The notes under the pieces are model-generated. The model ran no database searches, was not told the origin of the DNA, and was given only the letters and a program-made list of their open reading frames with translations. A stretch of DNA of 64,000 bases from Galbula dea (taxonomy: Eukaryota > Chordata > Aves > Piciformes > Galbulidae), in contig VWZX01008950.1 of NCBI GenBank assembly GCA_013399015.1, positions 53,565 to 117,564 of the forward strand, in the 5' to 3' direction. Position 1 is the first letter of the stretch. Every line of letters starts with the position of its first letter. This document shows, one piece after another, positions 1 to 11,810 of this stretch. The position numbers and the translations under genes are program-made.

Positions 1-1679
1 AATATGGAAGACATGTACACTATCATATATAGAGATATTTACACGTAAACTTCCAGTAAGAGATGTTTTACAAGGTCAAATTTAAGGAATCACTGATAAA
101 TCCAGATTACAAATACTCCTGCTCACCATGGGTGAATAAACAAGTAAAGTTTCTTATGCATGGAGAATTCAATCATCTTAATTAAAAAAACCCCAAACTA
201 ACCAACCAATTGAATCAGACAGAGGCAACAACAAAAAGCAGTTTCTGTGTTTCCTGGGTATGTGTTCGCAAGATACTTCACATCATTTGAATTTTTGTCA
301 TCTTATTCTTCCTACTACATCTCATTTGTGAGTTAAGACATGACAACTTGAGGAACACAGGGAAAACACATTTGTAAGGCAACTTCAATTTAGCACCATT
401 GACAGAAGAAACTAAACAAAAGTCAGGAATTGTGCCTTCAGTCTGTTTGAGACACACACCAGTTTCAATAGCTGCTTCCCAAAATAGGTATTGCTTCAGA
501 ACAATCCTTTACTTACAGAATGGACAAAAGGATAGATCTAGTCACAAAAAGAAAATGGAAGTAAACTTTGCTTCCAAGAGGAGCAGAACTTGGATTCAAA
601 TTTAGCTTAGGATGTTACCATACAGCTCTCAGACTATTTCTTCTACAGTGAAATTTCATAAAGGAAATAAATGCACAGACATAAAGATGGGAATAACACG
701 AAGTAAAAAACAAAAATAGAATAAGCTGTATATAAAACCTGTGTGAAGTACTGATCTACTTACAAACAGCGCAATTCAATAAAATATGTGCAAAACACAT
801 GCTTCTTTAAAACATGCTTAGGACAGCAGTATCATTGAGCTGCATAGAACTAACTGTAAGGAACCCTCTGTTCCTGGGGGAGGGAGAGTTACTTGCTCTT
901 AGCAATTAAACTAAACTGTCTCTGTGATAATTATTTTACTCCACTCCTGCTTATTGATTTATAAATTAATGAAGGTATGTTCAGTGTTAATTGCTATTAT
1001 TGTTTCCTCTGCTCTTATAGTATAACAGATGTATTGCATTCATTATGATTACATAATTTTTTTTTTTAATTTTAACTCATTGTGAGACTCCAGTATTTCA
1101 TAAATGAAGAGACTTTTTCAGGATTTTTCCATCACCCTTTTCTTTGGCACTTTTCCTTCTGTCTATGATGTATTTTTCTTCCTCTTTTCTTAAATGACAT
1201 ATGGTAAGTGTTCTCAAGTTGTAAGTGGTGCATAATATTAAATGTGAGTTTAAAATTGCAGAGATAATGCATAAACAAAAAAATGTACAAAGGCAAGCTA
1301 TTATTTTGCAGCTTATAATAAAACATGTTTTATTGCCTGTATCACTACACATGTTATAAATAAATATGTCATATTTTAAAAATGTATAGGCTCATTTTCA
1401 AGATGCATGATATTGCAAAAGAAGTAATACCACCTATAGAACAAATATTTTGTCTAAGTTATTCATCTAAGCTCTCCCTATAAACAATATGAAAAACAAG
1501 CATTTACAAAGTATGTGTCTAGGTATTTCCACTGATTACTGAGGAACTACGGATGGTAAAAGTATAGTAAAATAATTACAATCTAAAAGTTGCTGAAAAT
1601 GGACTCTTTTTTCAAATTAAAGTGCTTGGAATTTTTTAAAAATATGTTAAATTAACTAACACCTTAACACCGAATCAGT
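1..1679. other. unique noncoding, AT-rich
   Basis: No coding frame, RNA gene or mobile element was recognised. Frames here are at most 84 residues and show no domain. There are short A and T runs (for example near 1060-1070). It ends directly at the tail of an antisense CR1. Confidence 0.6.
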
Positions 1680-2091
1680 CACAGAATCACAGAATGTTAG
1701 GACCTGGAAGGGACCTTGAAAGATCATCTAGTCCAACCCCCCTGACACAGCAGGATTCCCTAGACCAGGTCACACAGAAGCATGTCCAGACAGGTTGTGA
1801 ATACCTCCAGAGAAAGAGACAGCACAGCCTCTCTGGGCAGTCTGTTCCAGTGCTGCGGCACACCCACTGGGAAAAAAATTTTTCTTGTACTGACATGGAA
1901 TCTCCTATGCTTCAGCTTACAGACATTGCCCCTTCCCCTGTCACTGGGCTTCACTACGAAGAGACTGACCGCACCCTCCTAACATGCACCCTTCATATAT
2001 TTATAAGCATAAATGAGGTTACCCCTTAGTCTCCTCTTCTCCAAGCTAAGGAGACCCAGCTCCCTCAGCCTTTCCTCAGAAGGAAGATGTT
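1680..2091 (-). mobile_element. CR1 LINE 3' end, antisense (left arm of CR1 hairpin)
   Basis: Read on the minus strand, this is the last 412 bases of a CR1 retrotransposon: the C-terminal end of the reverse transcriptase ORF, a short 3' region and the octamer tail (ATTCTGTG twice). The tail lies at 1680, so the element is truncated at its 5' side at 2091. Conserved CR1 text includes the GGACTAGATGATCTTT segment before the tail. The copy is an almost perfect inverted copy of 2672-3083, with the same length and no net insertion or deletion. In one minus-strand frame 65 of 69 residues match the other arm. At 2091/2092 it runs straight into a sense CR1, so the two lie head to head. No target-site duplication was found, as is usual for CR1. 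It is a dead, truncated copy. Confidence 0.93.
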
Positions 2092-3083
2092 GGAGGTCTG
2101 TGTCTAGTGGAGTCCCTCAGGGGTCGGTACTGGGATCAGTACTTTTCAATCTATTCATTAACAACCTGGATGAGGGAACAGAGTGTGCTCTCAGCAAGTT
2201 TGCTGGTGACACTAAACTGTGTGGAGTGGCTGACACACCGGAGGGTTGTGCTGCAATTCAGCGAGACTTCGACAGGCTGGAGAGTTGGGCAGGGGGAAAT
2301 TGAATGAAACTCAAGAGGGGCAAATGTGGAGTTTTGCACCTGGGAAAGACCCACCCCATGTATGTGTATAGGTTGAGAACTGAGCTGTTGGAGAACAGTG
2401 AAGGGGACAGGGACCTGGGCATCCTGGTGGATGGAAGGATGACCGTGAACCAGCAGTGTGCTCTTGTGGCCAGGAGGGTCACTGGGTTTGTGGAGTGTAT
2501 TAAAGGGGTGTGTGGTTAGTAGGTCAAGAGAGGTTCTTCTCACCCTTTACTCTACTCTGGTGAGGCCGCATCTGAAATATTGTGTCCAGTCCTGGGCCCC
2601 TCAGTTTAAAAAGGATAGGGAACTGCTTGAAAAAGTCCAGTACAGAGCCACAAAGATGGTTAAGGGGGTGGAACATCTTCCTTCTGAGGAAAGTCTGAGG
2701 GAGCTGGGTCTCCTTAGCTTGGAGAAGAGGAGACTAAGGGGTGGCCTCATTTATGCTTATAAATATGTGAAGGGTGCATGTTAGGAGGGTGCGGTCAGGC
2801 TCTTCTTAGTGTAGCCCAGTGACAGGGGAAGGGGCAATGGCTGTAAGCTGAAGCATAGGAGGTTCCATGTTAGTACAAGAAAAATTCTTTTCCCAGTGGG
2901 TGTGCTGCAGCACTGGAACAGACTGCCCAGAGAGGCTGTGCTGTCTCCTTCTCTGGAGGTATTCACAACCTGTTTGGACATGCTTCTGTGTGACCTGGTC
3001 TAGGGAATCCTGCTGTGTCAGGGGGGTTGGACTAGATGATCTTTCAAGGTCCCTTCCTGGTCCTGACATTCTGTGATTCTGTG
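2092..3083 (+). mobile_element. CR1 LINE, 5'-truncated sense copy (loop and right arm of hairpin)
   Basis: This sense CR1 fragment runs from the middle of the reverse transcriptase to the 3' tail. A plus-strand frame at 2100-2303 carries the RT segment SGVPQGSVLG and then the active-site box, here KFAGDTKL. Functional copies have FADD, so the first catalytic aspartate is a glycine and the enzyme is dead. The thumb and C-terminal part continues in other frames to about 2784, with frameshifts and stops. The tail ATTCTGTGATTCTGTG ends at 3083. Bases 2672-3083 pair with 1680-2091. The junction at 2092 shows a few bases of possible microhomology (TGG). Family assignment is firm; the subfamily is not named. 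Confidence 0.93.
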
Positions 3084-6000
3084 TTTCTTCCCACGCAATT
3101 CCTTTCTAAAGACTGCCTTATTGTTGCTAATGAATACCTGTCTATGAGTTTAGAGACCCGCTTCCAGGCTCACCAATGTATCCAGTTTCCTTCTTGATTT
3201 TTAGATTGTGGACCTTTCCAAGGAGTGACTGTTTCTCTTTTTGGACTTTACCAATTATATCACTGCTTAATATAGGATTAACTGAGTAATAAAACATGAT
3301 GAGATTTTTTATAAGAACACTGTTTCCTGTATCATCCTTCTAGGTTTGTTTTTAATTTATTGATCCTGATCCTCTTGTCAAACTTTTAACTTGTGCTATA
3401 CCATCAACATTATTACTTTGCAAAAGTACCTGCCATAGGTAACGAAAAAGGGTCTTACAGTGTCAGCTCCTTATTGGAACAGCAGACTAGCAGACAGCAA
3501 AACCAAAGCAGAGAAATCACCTGTGCTTAGAACACTCTCTTTCAACCTATTTTATCTAGAAGGTTTTTGAAGCAAGAAGAGGAATTGACACATGATGCAA
3601 AAATGAAGAAACTGTTACAGGCAGTTGAACAAGTACATAACGAGATACAGAAATATTTTGCAGGGAAAAATACTTTTTTTTTTTCTCCTTTCCAGAAGTT
3701 TTACCTCCATTCTAAAGTAGTACAGAGGACAGCCAGATCATATCAACCAATAGATGGAATGGAGATAGTCATGTAGCTACTCCTATCACAGTCCATTTTA
3801 GGTCAAAGATTTCTTGAAAGTAATGTCTTTTACCTAGACAGAGTATTTTCTAATATAGAATAGGGATTATAGAATTAAGACTTTCCTTAGAAAGGTGATC
3901 ACACCTAAATTCATTCATGTGATGAGATCATAAAAAGCTGCGGATCATCATTACATTTTAATCTTTATTTATTTTTTTACTTTGTGAAATTCGTGAGGCA
4001 AGAGAGAAATTAAACAAGTCATGAAATAGTGGTTCTGGGAAGTTTTCAAAGACTCTGTGGAAAGTCTTTCACATCTAGTCCAGTTTGGGGGGCTGTCTTA
4101 AGTAAGTGTTGAGATCAGATGTAGGTAATTGCAACTTCCTTTGAGGTGAATTGAAGCTTCCAGCTTGAGATTCAGCAAGTGGGGTTGAATTCTGGAAGTA
4201 ATTTAAAGAAATTAGATTTGTGAAACACAAATTAAAAGGATTAAGATTGCAGGTAAAGGGTTAAATAGTAAACCCCACAATATTAATTTTCCTCTAATAT
4301 TTACGGTTAGAGATTTTTGATGCAAAGACATGATAAAAAAAATTTCTACTTTTCCTTATTTATTCAGATATGAAATTTATATTTAGATAATTTTCAACAT
4401 TTCTTGTATTTATTAATTCAGTGAAAATAAACTATTTAGTTAAAAAGCACATAAACACGCAACTTTAAAAAATCCAAGTGTAATTCAAAAAATGGGTAGA
4501 AGAAGGTTTGGATGTAGGTTTACAGGTTCTCCATCAAGAAAAAGAAGCTGAAAGTTGTTACCTTACTTACAAAACTCTGTCAGCTGAGCAAAATATATTT
4601 CAAAATTATACCAAAACTTTAAAATAAATTTTCTTAATATTTATGTTTCAGATAAAGACCACAAATGAATCAAGACTTGATGAAGGTGGTCCCTTGCCTT
4701 TGGCAAAATAAACACTTTGGTATTTTATATTGTGTTTTACTGTCAGGCAGAAAAATCCCTGCCTTTTGTTTAGTCACTCCTGACCGCCTGTGCCAAAGTC
4801 CTGGTAACCAATATTCAACTTTCTGCCAGAAGCAGCTTTTATTATTTGAAGTTCTTTTACATGTCTATTCCAATTTCTTTTCTTTCTTCAGCTTGTGTGA
4901 AGAACACCTAGCTTATGCTACTGCTTAAACTCTGGGAAAATTGGTGTCTTTGTTCTTCAGGACTTCATCCACCAGAGTAAAGCTAATAGCTGTGGTTCAA
5001 AATCTAGTCCAATGACTGTGAGTCAAATTAAAATATGGGAAAATGTCTACATTTTTTTGCATCCTTGATGGCATGGACTAATTCCCCACATGCACCTCTC
5101 TGAAATTAAAGCAATGACCACAGAGAATTTTGTAAGAAAGATTCTTTTACCTTCTATTACATGCCTCTCTTTAAATGTATCAGCATGGAGATAAATATTT
5201 CTCTTTGTTTTCTGTACTTTTCCTCTCAAAATATAGTACATTTGGGGCTTCAATTTTGTTCCTTTCACTAGCAGATTCATAGATTGACAATTTACACTTT
5301 GACTGTTACATCACACTATCATACAGCAAACATCAATGGATATAGACCCTTCCTGAATAGAAGGAGGTATGTAGCCATGACCATGGTACAGAATGCAGGA
5401 TTACAGACTTGTTTAGACAGGTGAAGATGAAAAATCCCTTCCAGTAGTTTTAGTAAGTCTATGCCTAATGTGACTTTGAAACATAAAAATAAGGTAATAT
5501 AAGTTTGTGGGAAAAGTTCAAGGATATAACAGATTTGTTCTTGACAATATCTCTTCATTACTCCATTTTTAGGCTAGTATGAACACAGTGGTGTTTCAAG
5601 CTTTTTCCTCCAACATCAGATGAACGGAGACAAAAAAGCTGCTGTAGTATAATCGAAAAAACAGATGCCAGTGGTTAGCTTAATACTTACTTCTTGCTTA
5701 CTTTTTCACTATTTCCACTTTATTGGAATCTCTCTGACCTTTTCTGATTGTTCTCTACAGGTGGCTCAGTAATATGTCATGTGCATCTAAAGCATGGTAT
5801 CTGGGGTTAATCTGTAGCTCTACAGTACAAATATCTGTCATGCGATGCCCTTCAGTGGTTTTATGATGTTCTCCCCTGCAGGGCACTCTGAAATGATAAC
5901 AGATCACCTTTATATTCCTGAAAGGCATCTCAATGCAAGACACAACTTTCTAAGAGTCTCTGCCATGCTACTTATTGGTCATGCTGAGAAAAATTGATCT

Positions 6001-6828
6001 CAGTTTATACACTGCCCTTTTGCTCTTACTGTAGTCTGAAAAAAAGGAAGACCCCACAACCTATACATTCCTAGCTTTAACAAAAACAAACAGAAAATGG
6101 CAATAGAGGGGTGAAACAAAAATGCTATCTTTCTGAATTACACTCAAGGCTGTGAAAAAAGAGATGAGGTATATAACTGCACTTAGTTATGCATACAGAT
6201 AGTCTTGCACTGAGTTTAAAGACCTTTCCCAAGTCACAGGTATGTGTCAGAGGCAGAAATGGATACAGCTATAGCATATAATTAAGTACATTTGAATGCA
6301 AAACATTTTTCTATTCTTTAACTTAGTTTAAGTTAAAACTAACTTGGGGAATGTGGAGACTAAACTAACCAATGTGGGGAAAAATGTGTATTTATACATT
6401 CTTTTTCCTTCTTGTGATAATATCTAGAAGTTTCATTCAGAATACCATTTAATGAATTTTTAAGCAGACACATAACAAACTTGTATTCTAAGCACTAATG
6501 TGGTTGCCTTCGTATATCAGCTTTGTGTCTATGCAACTAACAGAAACAAAAAAAAGATAAAGAAGTGAAAAGCACAGACATTTTTTAATCAACAGTTTTT
6601 CCATTAATTCTACCCATATGTCAATACTTGTTTTGGTAAGAATGAAGATATGCAATATGTGGTCTTTGTTTCTACATATGTATACTTGTCTTTCTCTTTT
6701 TTCCTCTCACTCTCTTTTCCTCTTTCTCCTTATATACAAGTTAGGAAAGTCTTGTACCTTTATCACTGATAATTGCTGGTTAATTCAATGCTTTTAGTAA
6801 AATGTTCATGTGATTGATTTCAAAATTA
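3084..6828. other. unique noncoding, AT-rich
   Basis: No gene is visible. Frames such as 3567-3776 and 4665-4928 lack any domain, and nothing suggests splice-bounded exons. The stretch holds T-rich and A-rich runs and one possible old MIR (6195-6290), listed separately. Confidence 0.55.
6195..6290 (-). mobile_element. possible MIR-type ancient SINE, antisense
   Basis: The string CCCAAGTCACAGGTATGTGT, followed by a CAGAGGCAGAAATGG segment, resembles the antisense central part of an amniote MIR (CCCAAGGTCACACAGC..GTCAGTGGCAGA). Only the core is recognisable. Divergence is high, so chance similarity cannot be excluded. Confidence 0.4.
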
Positions 6829-7028
6829 TGGTCGTGGTTTCTCTAGTAGTGTATCCATTTAGGGTTAGGGCTGGACTGACCACCACCCAGTGATAGACAC
6901 TCCGCACTACTTCCCTGTCCCCCTCTTACCACCAAGGAAAAGGGAAAGGGAAATGGGAGAGAGACTTGTGGAATGAAAAAAAAAAACCAACTACAACTAC
7001 TTTAATGAAAATTATAACAATAAATTAA

Positions 7029-7050
7029 ATATATATATATATATATATAT
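7029..7050. repeat. (AT)11 microsatellite
   Basis: Eleven uninterrupted AT units lie inside the antisense LTR. This is a likely length-polymorphic site. Confidence 0.95.
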
Positions 7051-7290
7051 GTAAACATATATAGAAGAAGCACGGAATCCAAACCCTCCTTGATGGCAAC
7101 TATGTCACCGTCCCCAATGATACTTCAATAGGAGGCATTCAGCAGCACATGGGAATTGGATTCGGGGCTGGATCCTGGAGTTGGATTCAGGAATGAAAGG
7201 TAGAGAGAAGCAGCAAAGATGTGCCCTTGAAAAGCAGAAGATCAGGAAGCACGAGAGAGAAAGAGCGAGCAGAGGGGACTGACCCTCAGC

Positions 7291-7298
7291 TTTATATC
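7291..7298 (-). promoter_or_regulatory. TATA-like box of antisense LTR
   Basis: TTTATATC on the plus strand reads GATATAAA on the minus strand. Its position, just downstream of the conserved U3 stretch, fits the core promoter of this LTR. Activity is inferred only. Confidence 0.45.
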
Positions 7299-7612
7299 AA
7301 GTACAATGTGTATGGAATGGAATACTTAGTTGGTCAGATTAGGGTCACCTGTCCTGTGCACTCCTTCCTGTAGGTGCAGACTTTTACTCTGCACCCCCCA
7401 ACATGACACAAAAAAATATTTCAGCAGTGGCCCTGGTTTCCATACCAGGCCTCGGCAGTAAACCTGAACATTAGGCCTAATCACTGCTGGAAGCAGGCAG
7501 CGTTTGTAGAAAGCATACTGCCAGCTTCAAAACCTCAGTTATGTAGAGGAACTTTGGCTGGAAAACAAAGTCATCGAACAGAATTGATTCTGTTCTAACC
7601 CAAACCAGGACA

Positions 7613-7712
7613 AGCAGGTTTGGTCTCGCCATGCAGGGACACTGACCCAATCTTGCCACACAGGTAATCAAAAGATTGACCTCTCCCTCAACCCACCGAG
7701 TGGGCCAGGACA
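7613..7712 (+). mobile_element. ERV LTR 3'-end fragment, sense
   Basis: About 100 bases align by eye with the last part of the LTR at 56443-57053. Shared segments are GACACTGAC, CACACAGG/CTCACAGG, an AAAAGAT stretch, CCCTCAACCCAC and the terminal GGACA. It lies in sense orientation and starts exactly where the antisense LTR begins (7612). This is a remnant of an LTR family that occurs twice in the window, probably the target into which the antisense LTR inserted, or a deletion join. Confidence 0.65.
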
Positions 7713-7757
7713 GAATATAATTCAGATTTAAAATTGATTGTGCTTTTGTTTTGTAGA

Positions 7758-7804
7758 ACATAAACATAACATTACATAACATAACATAAACATGAACATA
7801 ACAT
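7758..7804. repeat. ACATA-rich short tandem repeat
   Basis: Imperfect repeats of ACATAA and ACATA units fill about 47 bases. It is simple sequence and the origin of a cysteine- and valine-rich spurious frame. Confidence 0.8.
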
Positions 7805-8005
7805 TTTGTAGGTACATAAGAATGCTTCTGGATTTCATTATGCTTTTCTAGTTTCAGAGTTGATTTTCTAACAGTTTTGATAGTAAACAGCACATGACTC
7901 TTAAACTTGTCAATCATTTTGATGCTTTTTAAAAAAAGCTTTTTGTTTTTCCACCAAGATTTTTATTTTTTAACCACAACATGTAGCTAAATGATGAAGT
8001 GATAT

Positions 8006-8153
8006 GGACTGGTTGTGACACCAGAAGACTAGAGTCACAGCAGTCACCTTCTGTACTTCAGTTTCCCTGATTGCAAAAGTGATGATGCCGACCTCTTTTG
8101 TAAAGGGCTTTGATAAGAAGTGCTGTTTATATGGGAACTAGTTATTAATAATC
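8006..8153 (+). mobile_element. amniote MIR SINE, sense
   Basis: The segment contains the MIR landmarks in order: a CACCTTCTGTACTTCAGTTT stretch (MIR ACCTCTCTGTGCCTCAGTTTCC), a GCAAAAGTGATGATGCC block (GTAAAATGGGGATGAT) and a tail CTTTTGTAAAGGGCTTTGAT, then AGTGCT..TATATGGGAACTAG and TTATTAATAA. This matches the reptile and bird MIR form with its CTTTGTAAAGCGCTTTGA tail. MIRs are tRNA-derived SINEs mobilised by L2-type LINEs in early amniotes, so this marks old, long-retained sequence. Confidence 0.82.
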
Positions 8154-11100
8154 AGTTAAAGAGAAGCATGGATTAGGTGTATGGATGAGGAGAGAGAGAA
8201 ATATAATCCCTAGTTTGCAAGAATTTATGGAAATTAATGTCAGAGAAGAAAGTTTATTCATACTTGTGCCTGTGTGCTATTACTTAGATAGCAAGTGTTT
8301 GTTGATTGACACTGGCCTTTTCAGGATCCTGAAGTCTTTGTCAAGAAGAATCTGATGTTTGTTGTAGAATTTCTTCCTCTTAATACTGAGTTCTACTTAG
8401 ATTTATTCTTTGTTTTCTCAGCACACTGCACTGCTCTCTCCAGGCAGCTAAGGCAGTGTGACCAGCACTCATTGGCTGCCCCTCGCCCTAGAGACACCCA
8501 AGACTGGGATTTGTCATTCTGTGATGATCATGGCTGTTCATGCTTTTAGGGCAGATGGTATCACACAACCTTGGCTCACCCCAGGGAGCTAAAAATCACT
8601 TACACCCAGGCAGTGAGGGTGGCCAGCACCACTCAGAACAGGACCAGTTTAGACCCGCAGGCCCCAGAGCCTGTACCCCCGGAGCACTGTGGTGTCAGGG
8701 GCTTTAACAAAGAAAGACTGGCATATTTTCCTTTTCGTTCCTTCTTTGAGGTTGAAATGACAAAGGGAAGACTGCCAGTGTATGGTGGTCCACAAATAAG
8801 GACAAACAATTCTTTAGTCCTCCTTCTTTTACCTTTGCTTTCTCAGTACTAAATATCATATGAAAGACAATATGTCATGCCTTCTTCACTGGACACCTCT
8901 TGTAGGTGGTTTCCCAAAGATTACAGAGATCTGAAACCCTGGTACATCACCATAACTGTAAATGTTCTAAACCCTCTCACACTCATAAATGATACAGCTA
9001 GGGCACTGCCATGCATTGACAGTGTTCCAGTTATCTTCAGCAACAGGACCACTATAATTCTGAATTTGCATGATACAAGAGCTTTGCTAAAAATTCCTAT
9101 GATTCTATTAAGCTAGGTTGTTAATCAGGAATAGAGATAATGTTCCTATTACTCTGGTTAGTGTTAATAATGGCTGCAGTAGTCCAATAACACAATTCCA
9201 ACATTACCTCTTTACAGAATTTGTTTTAGGTAATTTATGGATCGTACCAAGTGATATATCCCATAACTACGAACTCAATAACTACCCGTAGAAAGTTTCT
9301 TAGCAACGTATATGAAGCGCTCTCATAGCATACAATGATTTAAGGCAGAGCCTCCATTGGTCTGCTATTTCACAACTGGAATATTTTTTTGCAATCAATA
9401 CATTACCACCTAAAAGCAGCCTCATGCAAGATTCTAAGTTATTTATAACTTAACTAGTTTTTTTCTGTCCCTGCTCAACAAATTGTGAACTCACAGATAT
9501 GTCTTCCAATGGACCAGAGTCTGATACCCTTACATACTCCTTTTTCTTCTGCACCACCATTAGGATGTCCCAGTTTACCTGGTCTCCTGGAATGGTTTAG
9601 TAGGCAAATGCCTCCAGACAGGAGCTCTCTGACTTTTTCATTCCCTCCTCCCCTGAGCACTATTTGTCAGATTCAACTGCAATAAACTTCCTGTACTGGA
9701 AGGAGCAGGAGGCTGTCATTAAGACTAAGCATAAGGAAGCCTAGCTGCCCAGCAAGGGTATTCTTACAGTCCTTCTGTGATAATAGAAAAGTTCAAAAGG
9801 ATTCTCTTGGGCTCTGACTAACTTTTTTGTCTACAGTTGAAAAATAGGGCTGGCACCACCTTACCATGTAACCTTTATAAGTCTCTCGAGTGCTACATTT
9901 ACATCTGCACACAAGCTATTACCACTTCTTTATACCATTTGATGCAAATAGCCTGCACAGTTAATGTTTTATCATTACCAGAGAGAGTTAATTTAACCTA
10001 GAGAAGTTTACATGAAATATCTCTTTAATTCAAGGCTTCCTCCATCTCCCAGATGCTCCAAATACACCTTCTACATGCAGAGGAAATTTTATGTAAACCT
10101 CACAGAGACATTGCTGTGACCTTAACAGCTATCTGAACTGTTCATTTAAATCTGGCTACAGCAGACTGCTTTAAGTGCTCAGGCATCAGTAGCACATTTT
10201 GAGCTGCTGTCTTTCCCAAGAATTTTTCAGACCAAGCCATCATTCAGCCTGCACACAGACCTTGCTGTGTAAATCCAGAAACACCAGGAAGCAATTGGCT
10301 TACTGCACATATTTCAATTAAGTGATTACTTGTAGGTCCCAGCATGTTACAGGAGAGGGTTCTGGTGCAAATAACATCATACTACTAGACAGTCTATGAT
10401 CTGCAAAACCAAAAAGATGAGTCAGTGTCAGTTAAGCAAGGTCTTTTCTAACCTGATTTAAATGTTTGTCAGGTAAATGCTCTTCAACATTAAAAGAAAT
10501 GATGAGAGTAATGAACCTGTGTAACCTTTGGAGTGAAATTAAAATTCACAAGACGTATAGGCAGGTAAGAGAACATTGTAAGAGCTAGACTTGAGCACTG
10601 CAAAAATAAGATCTTTCAGCATAGACTTTTTGAACCTTATCTCTTGGAAAAGCAAATGAATTTATCAGCTTCTAAAAGAATGACTCTAAATAATACATGA
10701 ATTTATAGAAGAAAAGAAGCTAAAGAAGTCTCCAAATTGTTTTAACTAAGTCTGCAAGTCTGTGGGGTTTTTTTGTTCTGGAGGGGTGTGGGGTGTGTGT
10801 TCAATGAATCTAATAATGATTGATAGCAAACACTAAACCTAATAGGGCCTTTTCTACCATATGGACAAAACCGTTGCCAAGGGCAAGAAAATCTTTAATG
10901 GTTTTTAAATAAATGCATGAGTGTGGGCCAGGTGGAGCAGCAAAACCTTTAAATATAGCAATGCTAGCAAAAAAATCCTGGGCTAACAAAAATTTCAGGT
11001 TTTAAACTGAAGTATATTCCTGCATTATATCCATATCTAGCACTTCAGATAACCTTGCTTTTTTCTTGAGTCATAGTGTAAAGAGACAGTTTAAAATAGG

Positions 11101-11758
11101 GTCTTGAATGTTCCAATTACACCAATCTCAAACATGACAAATGCATCACACCAAGACAAGCCTAAAGAATATAAATTCTGTGCAAATGCCACGCAGAAAA
11201 GTATAAAGCATTATGTTTCATAATGGGATGAGTATTCTTTGTCTGTAGAAAAAATCATATTCCTTTTCAGGACAGATTTTTGAATTCATTTCCTTAGTTG
11301 CTTAAACATGTGGTGATGAAATTTATTAACTCTGCAAAAATATTTTTGTCTTTTTTTCCCACTTTTTCTGCTTTTATATGACATATGTGAAACTGTTAGA
11401 AAATACCAATGCAGTATCACAACATGCTCTCTGTAGTGACTAAGGGGCTTTTTAAAACTTCAGAAAATATTTAATAACCAGTAATATAGTAATGATACAG
11501 ATTATAAGTTGTTGAGATGACTAATTTTTATTGTTAACAAAGTAATTGTTGTCTTACTAATTTTGCAGTGTCCTGGTGGAAAACTGCAAAACTGGAGGTT
11601 TTCTGCAATATTATTTGACTATTTTATGTGTTAGGATTGTGCTTTTATTTCTCAGTCAGTAACTGGAAGTAACAACATACAGCAACCTCAATCAAACAAA
11701 AAATGACTGAATTTCATACATCTGAGATCAGTACTTCTTGTGATTCTCTGTCTCTTGC
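8154..11758. other. unique noncoding
   Basis: No element or gene was recognised. The 8400-8750 and 9490-9700 parts are less AT-rich than the surroundings and give open frames of 60-93 residues, but these lack domains, recognisable homology or a consistent frame. No tRNA-like fold was recognised. Confidence 0.5.
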
Positions 11759-11810
11759 TCATAGGATCATAGGATTGTCAGAGGTGGAAGGGACCTCCTT
11801 TCCACCCTGT
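11759..11810 (-). mobile_element. short CR1 tail fragment, antisense
   Basis: TCATAGGATCATAGG, followed by GAGGTGGAAGGGACCTCC, resembles the antisense CR1 tail and its GGTCCCTTCC segment. Similarity fades after about 50 bases, so this is either a tiny old insertion or a badly eroded one. Confidence 0.55.

Larger units (their letters stand above)
1680..3083. repeat. large inverted repeat: 412-base arms, 580-base loop
   Basis: Arms 1680-2091 and 2672-3083 are reverse complements with only scattered mismatches. Both end exactly at the CR1 tail on the outside. On the inside both stop at the same CR1 position (AACATCTTCCTTCTGAGG side). The intervening 2092-2671 is sense CR1. A transcript crossing it could fold into a long double-stranded stem. 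Confidence 0.92.
6829..7612 (-). mobile_element. endogenous retrovirus solo LTR, antisense
   Basis: On the minus strand this begins TGTCCTGGTTTGGGTTAG at 7612 and ends near 6829 in AAACCACGACCA, the TG...CA pattern of a retroviral LTR about 784 bases long. About 310 bases in, a TATA-like element (GATATAAA, 7298-7291) follows a stretch that I recognise from avian ERV LTRs (GGACAGGTGACC... then ATTCCATTCCATAC). The rest reads as R/U5-like sequence and contains an (AT)n run. No internal gag, pol or env flanks it, so it is probably a solo LTR left by recombination. No clear target-site duplication was seen. Its right end touches a second, opposite LTR fragment. It may once have given antisense promoter activity; whether it still does is unknown. 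Confidence 0.75.

Noticed and set aside
3567..3776. Open frame with a helical start, considered as an exon
   Set aside because: No splice-site pair, no known domain, and it runs into a T-rich low-complexity segment.
6852..6866. TTAGGGTTAGGG, a telomere-like string
   Set aside because: Only two units, and located at the 3' end of an antisense LTR whose family ends in similar text (CCCTAA...AAACCACGAC on the minus strand). Not a telomeric insertion.
8355..9116. Series of plus-strand frames (64, 93 and 79 codons) considered as a broken gene
   Set aside because: The frames do not join into one product, no family is recognisable, and the GC shift is small.
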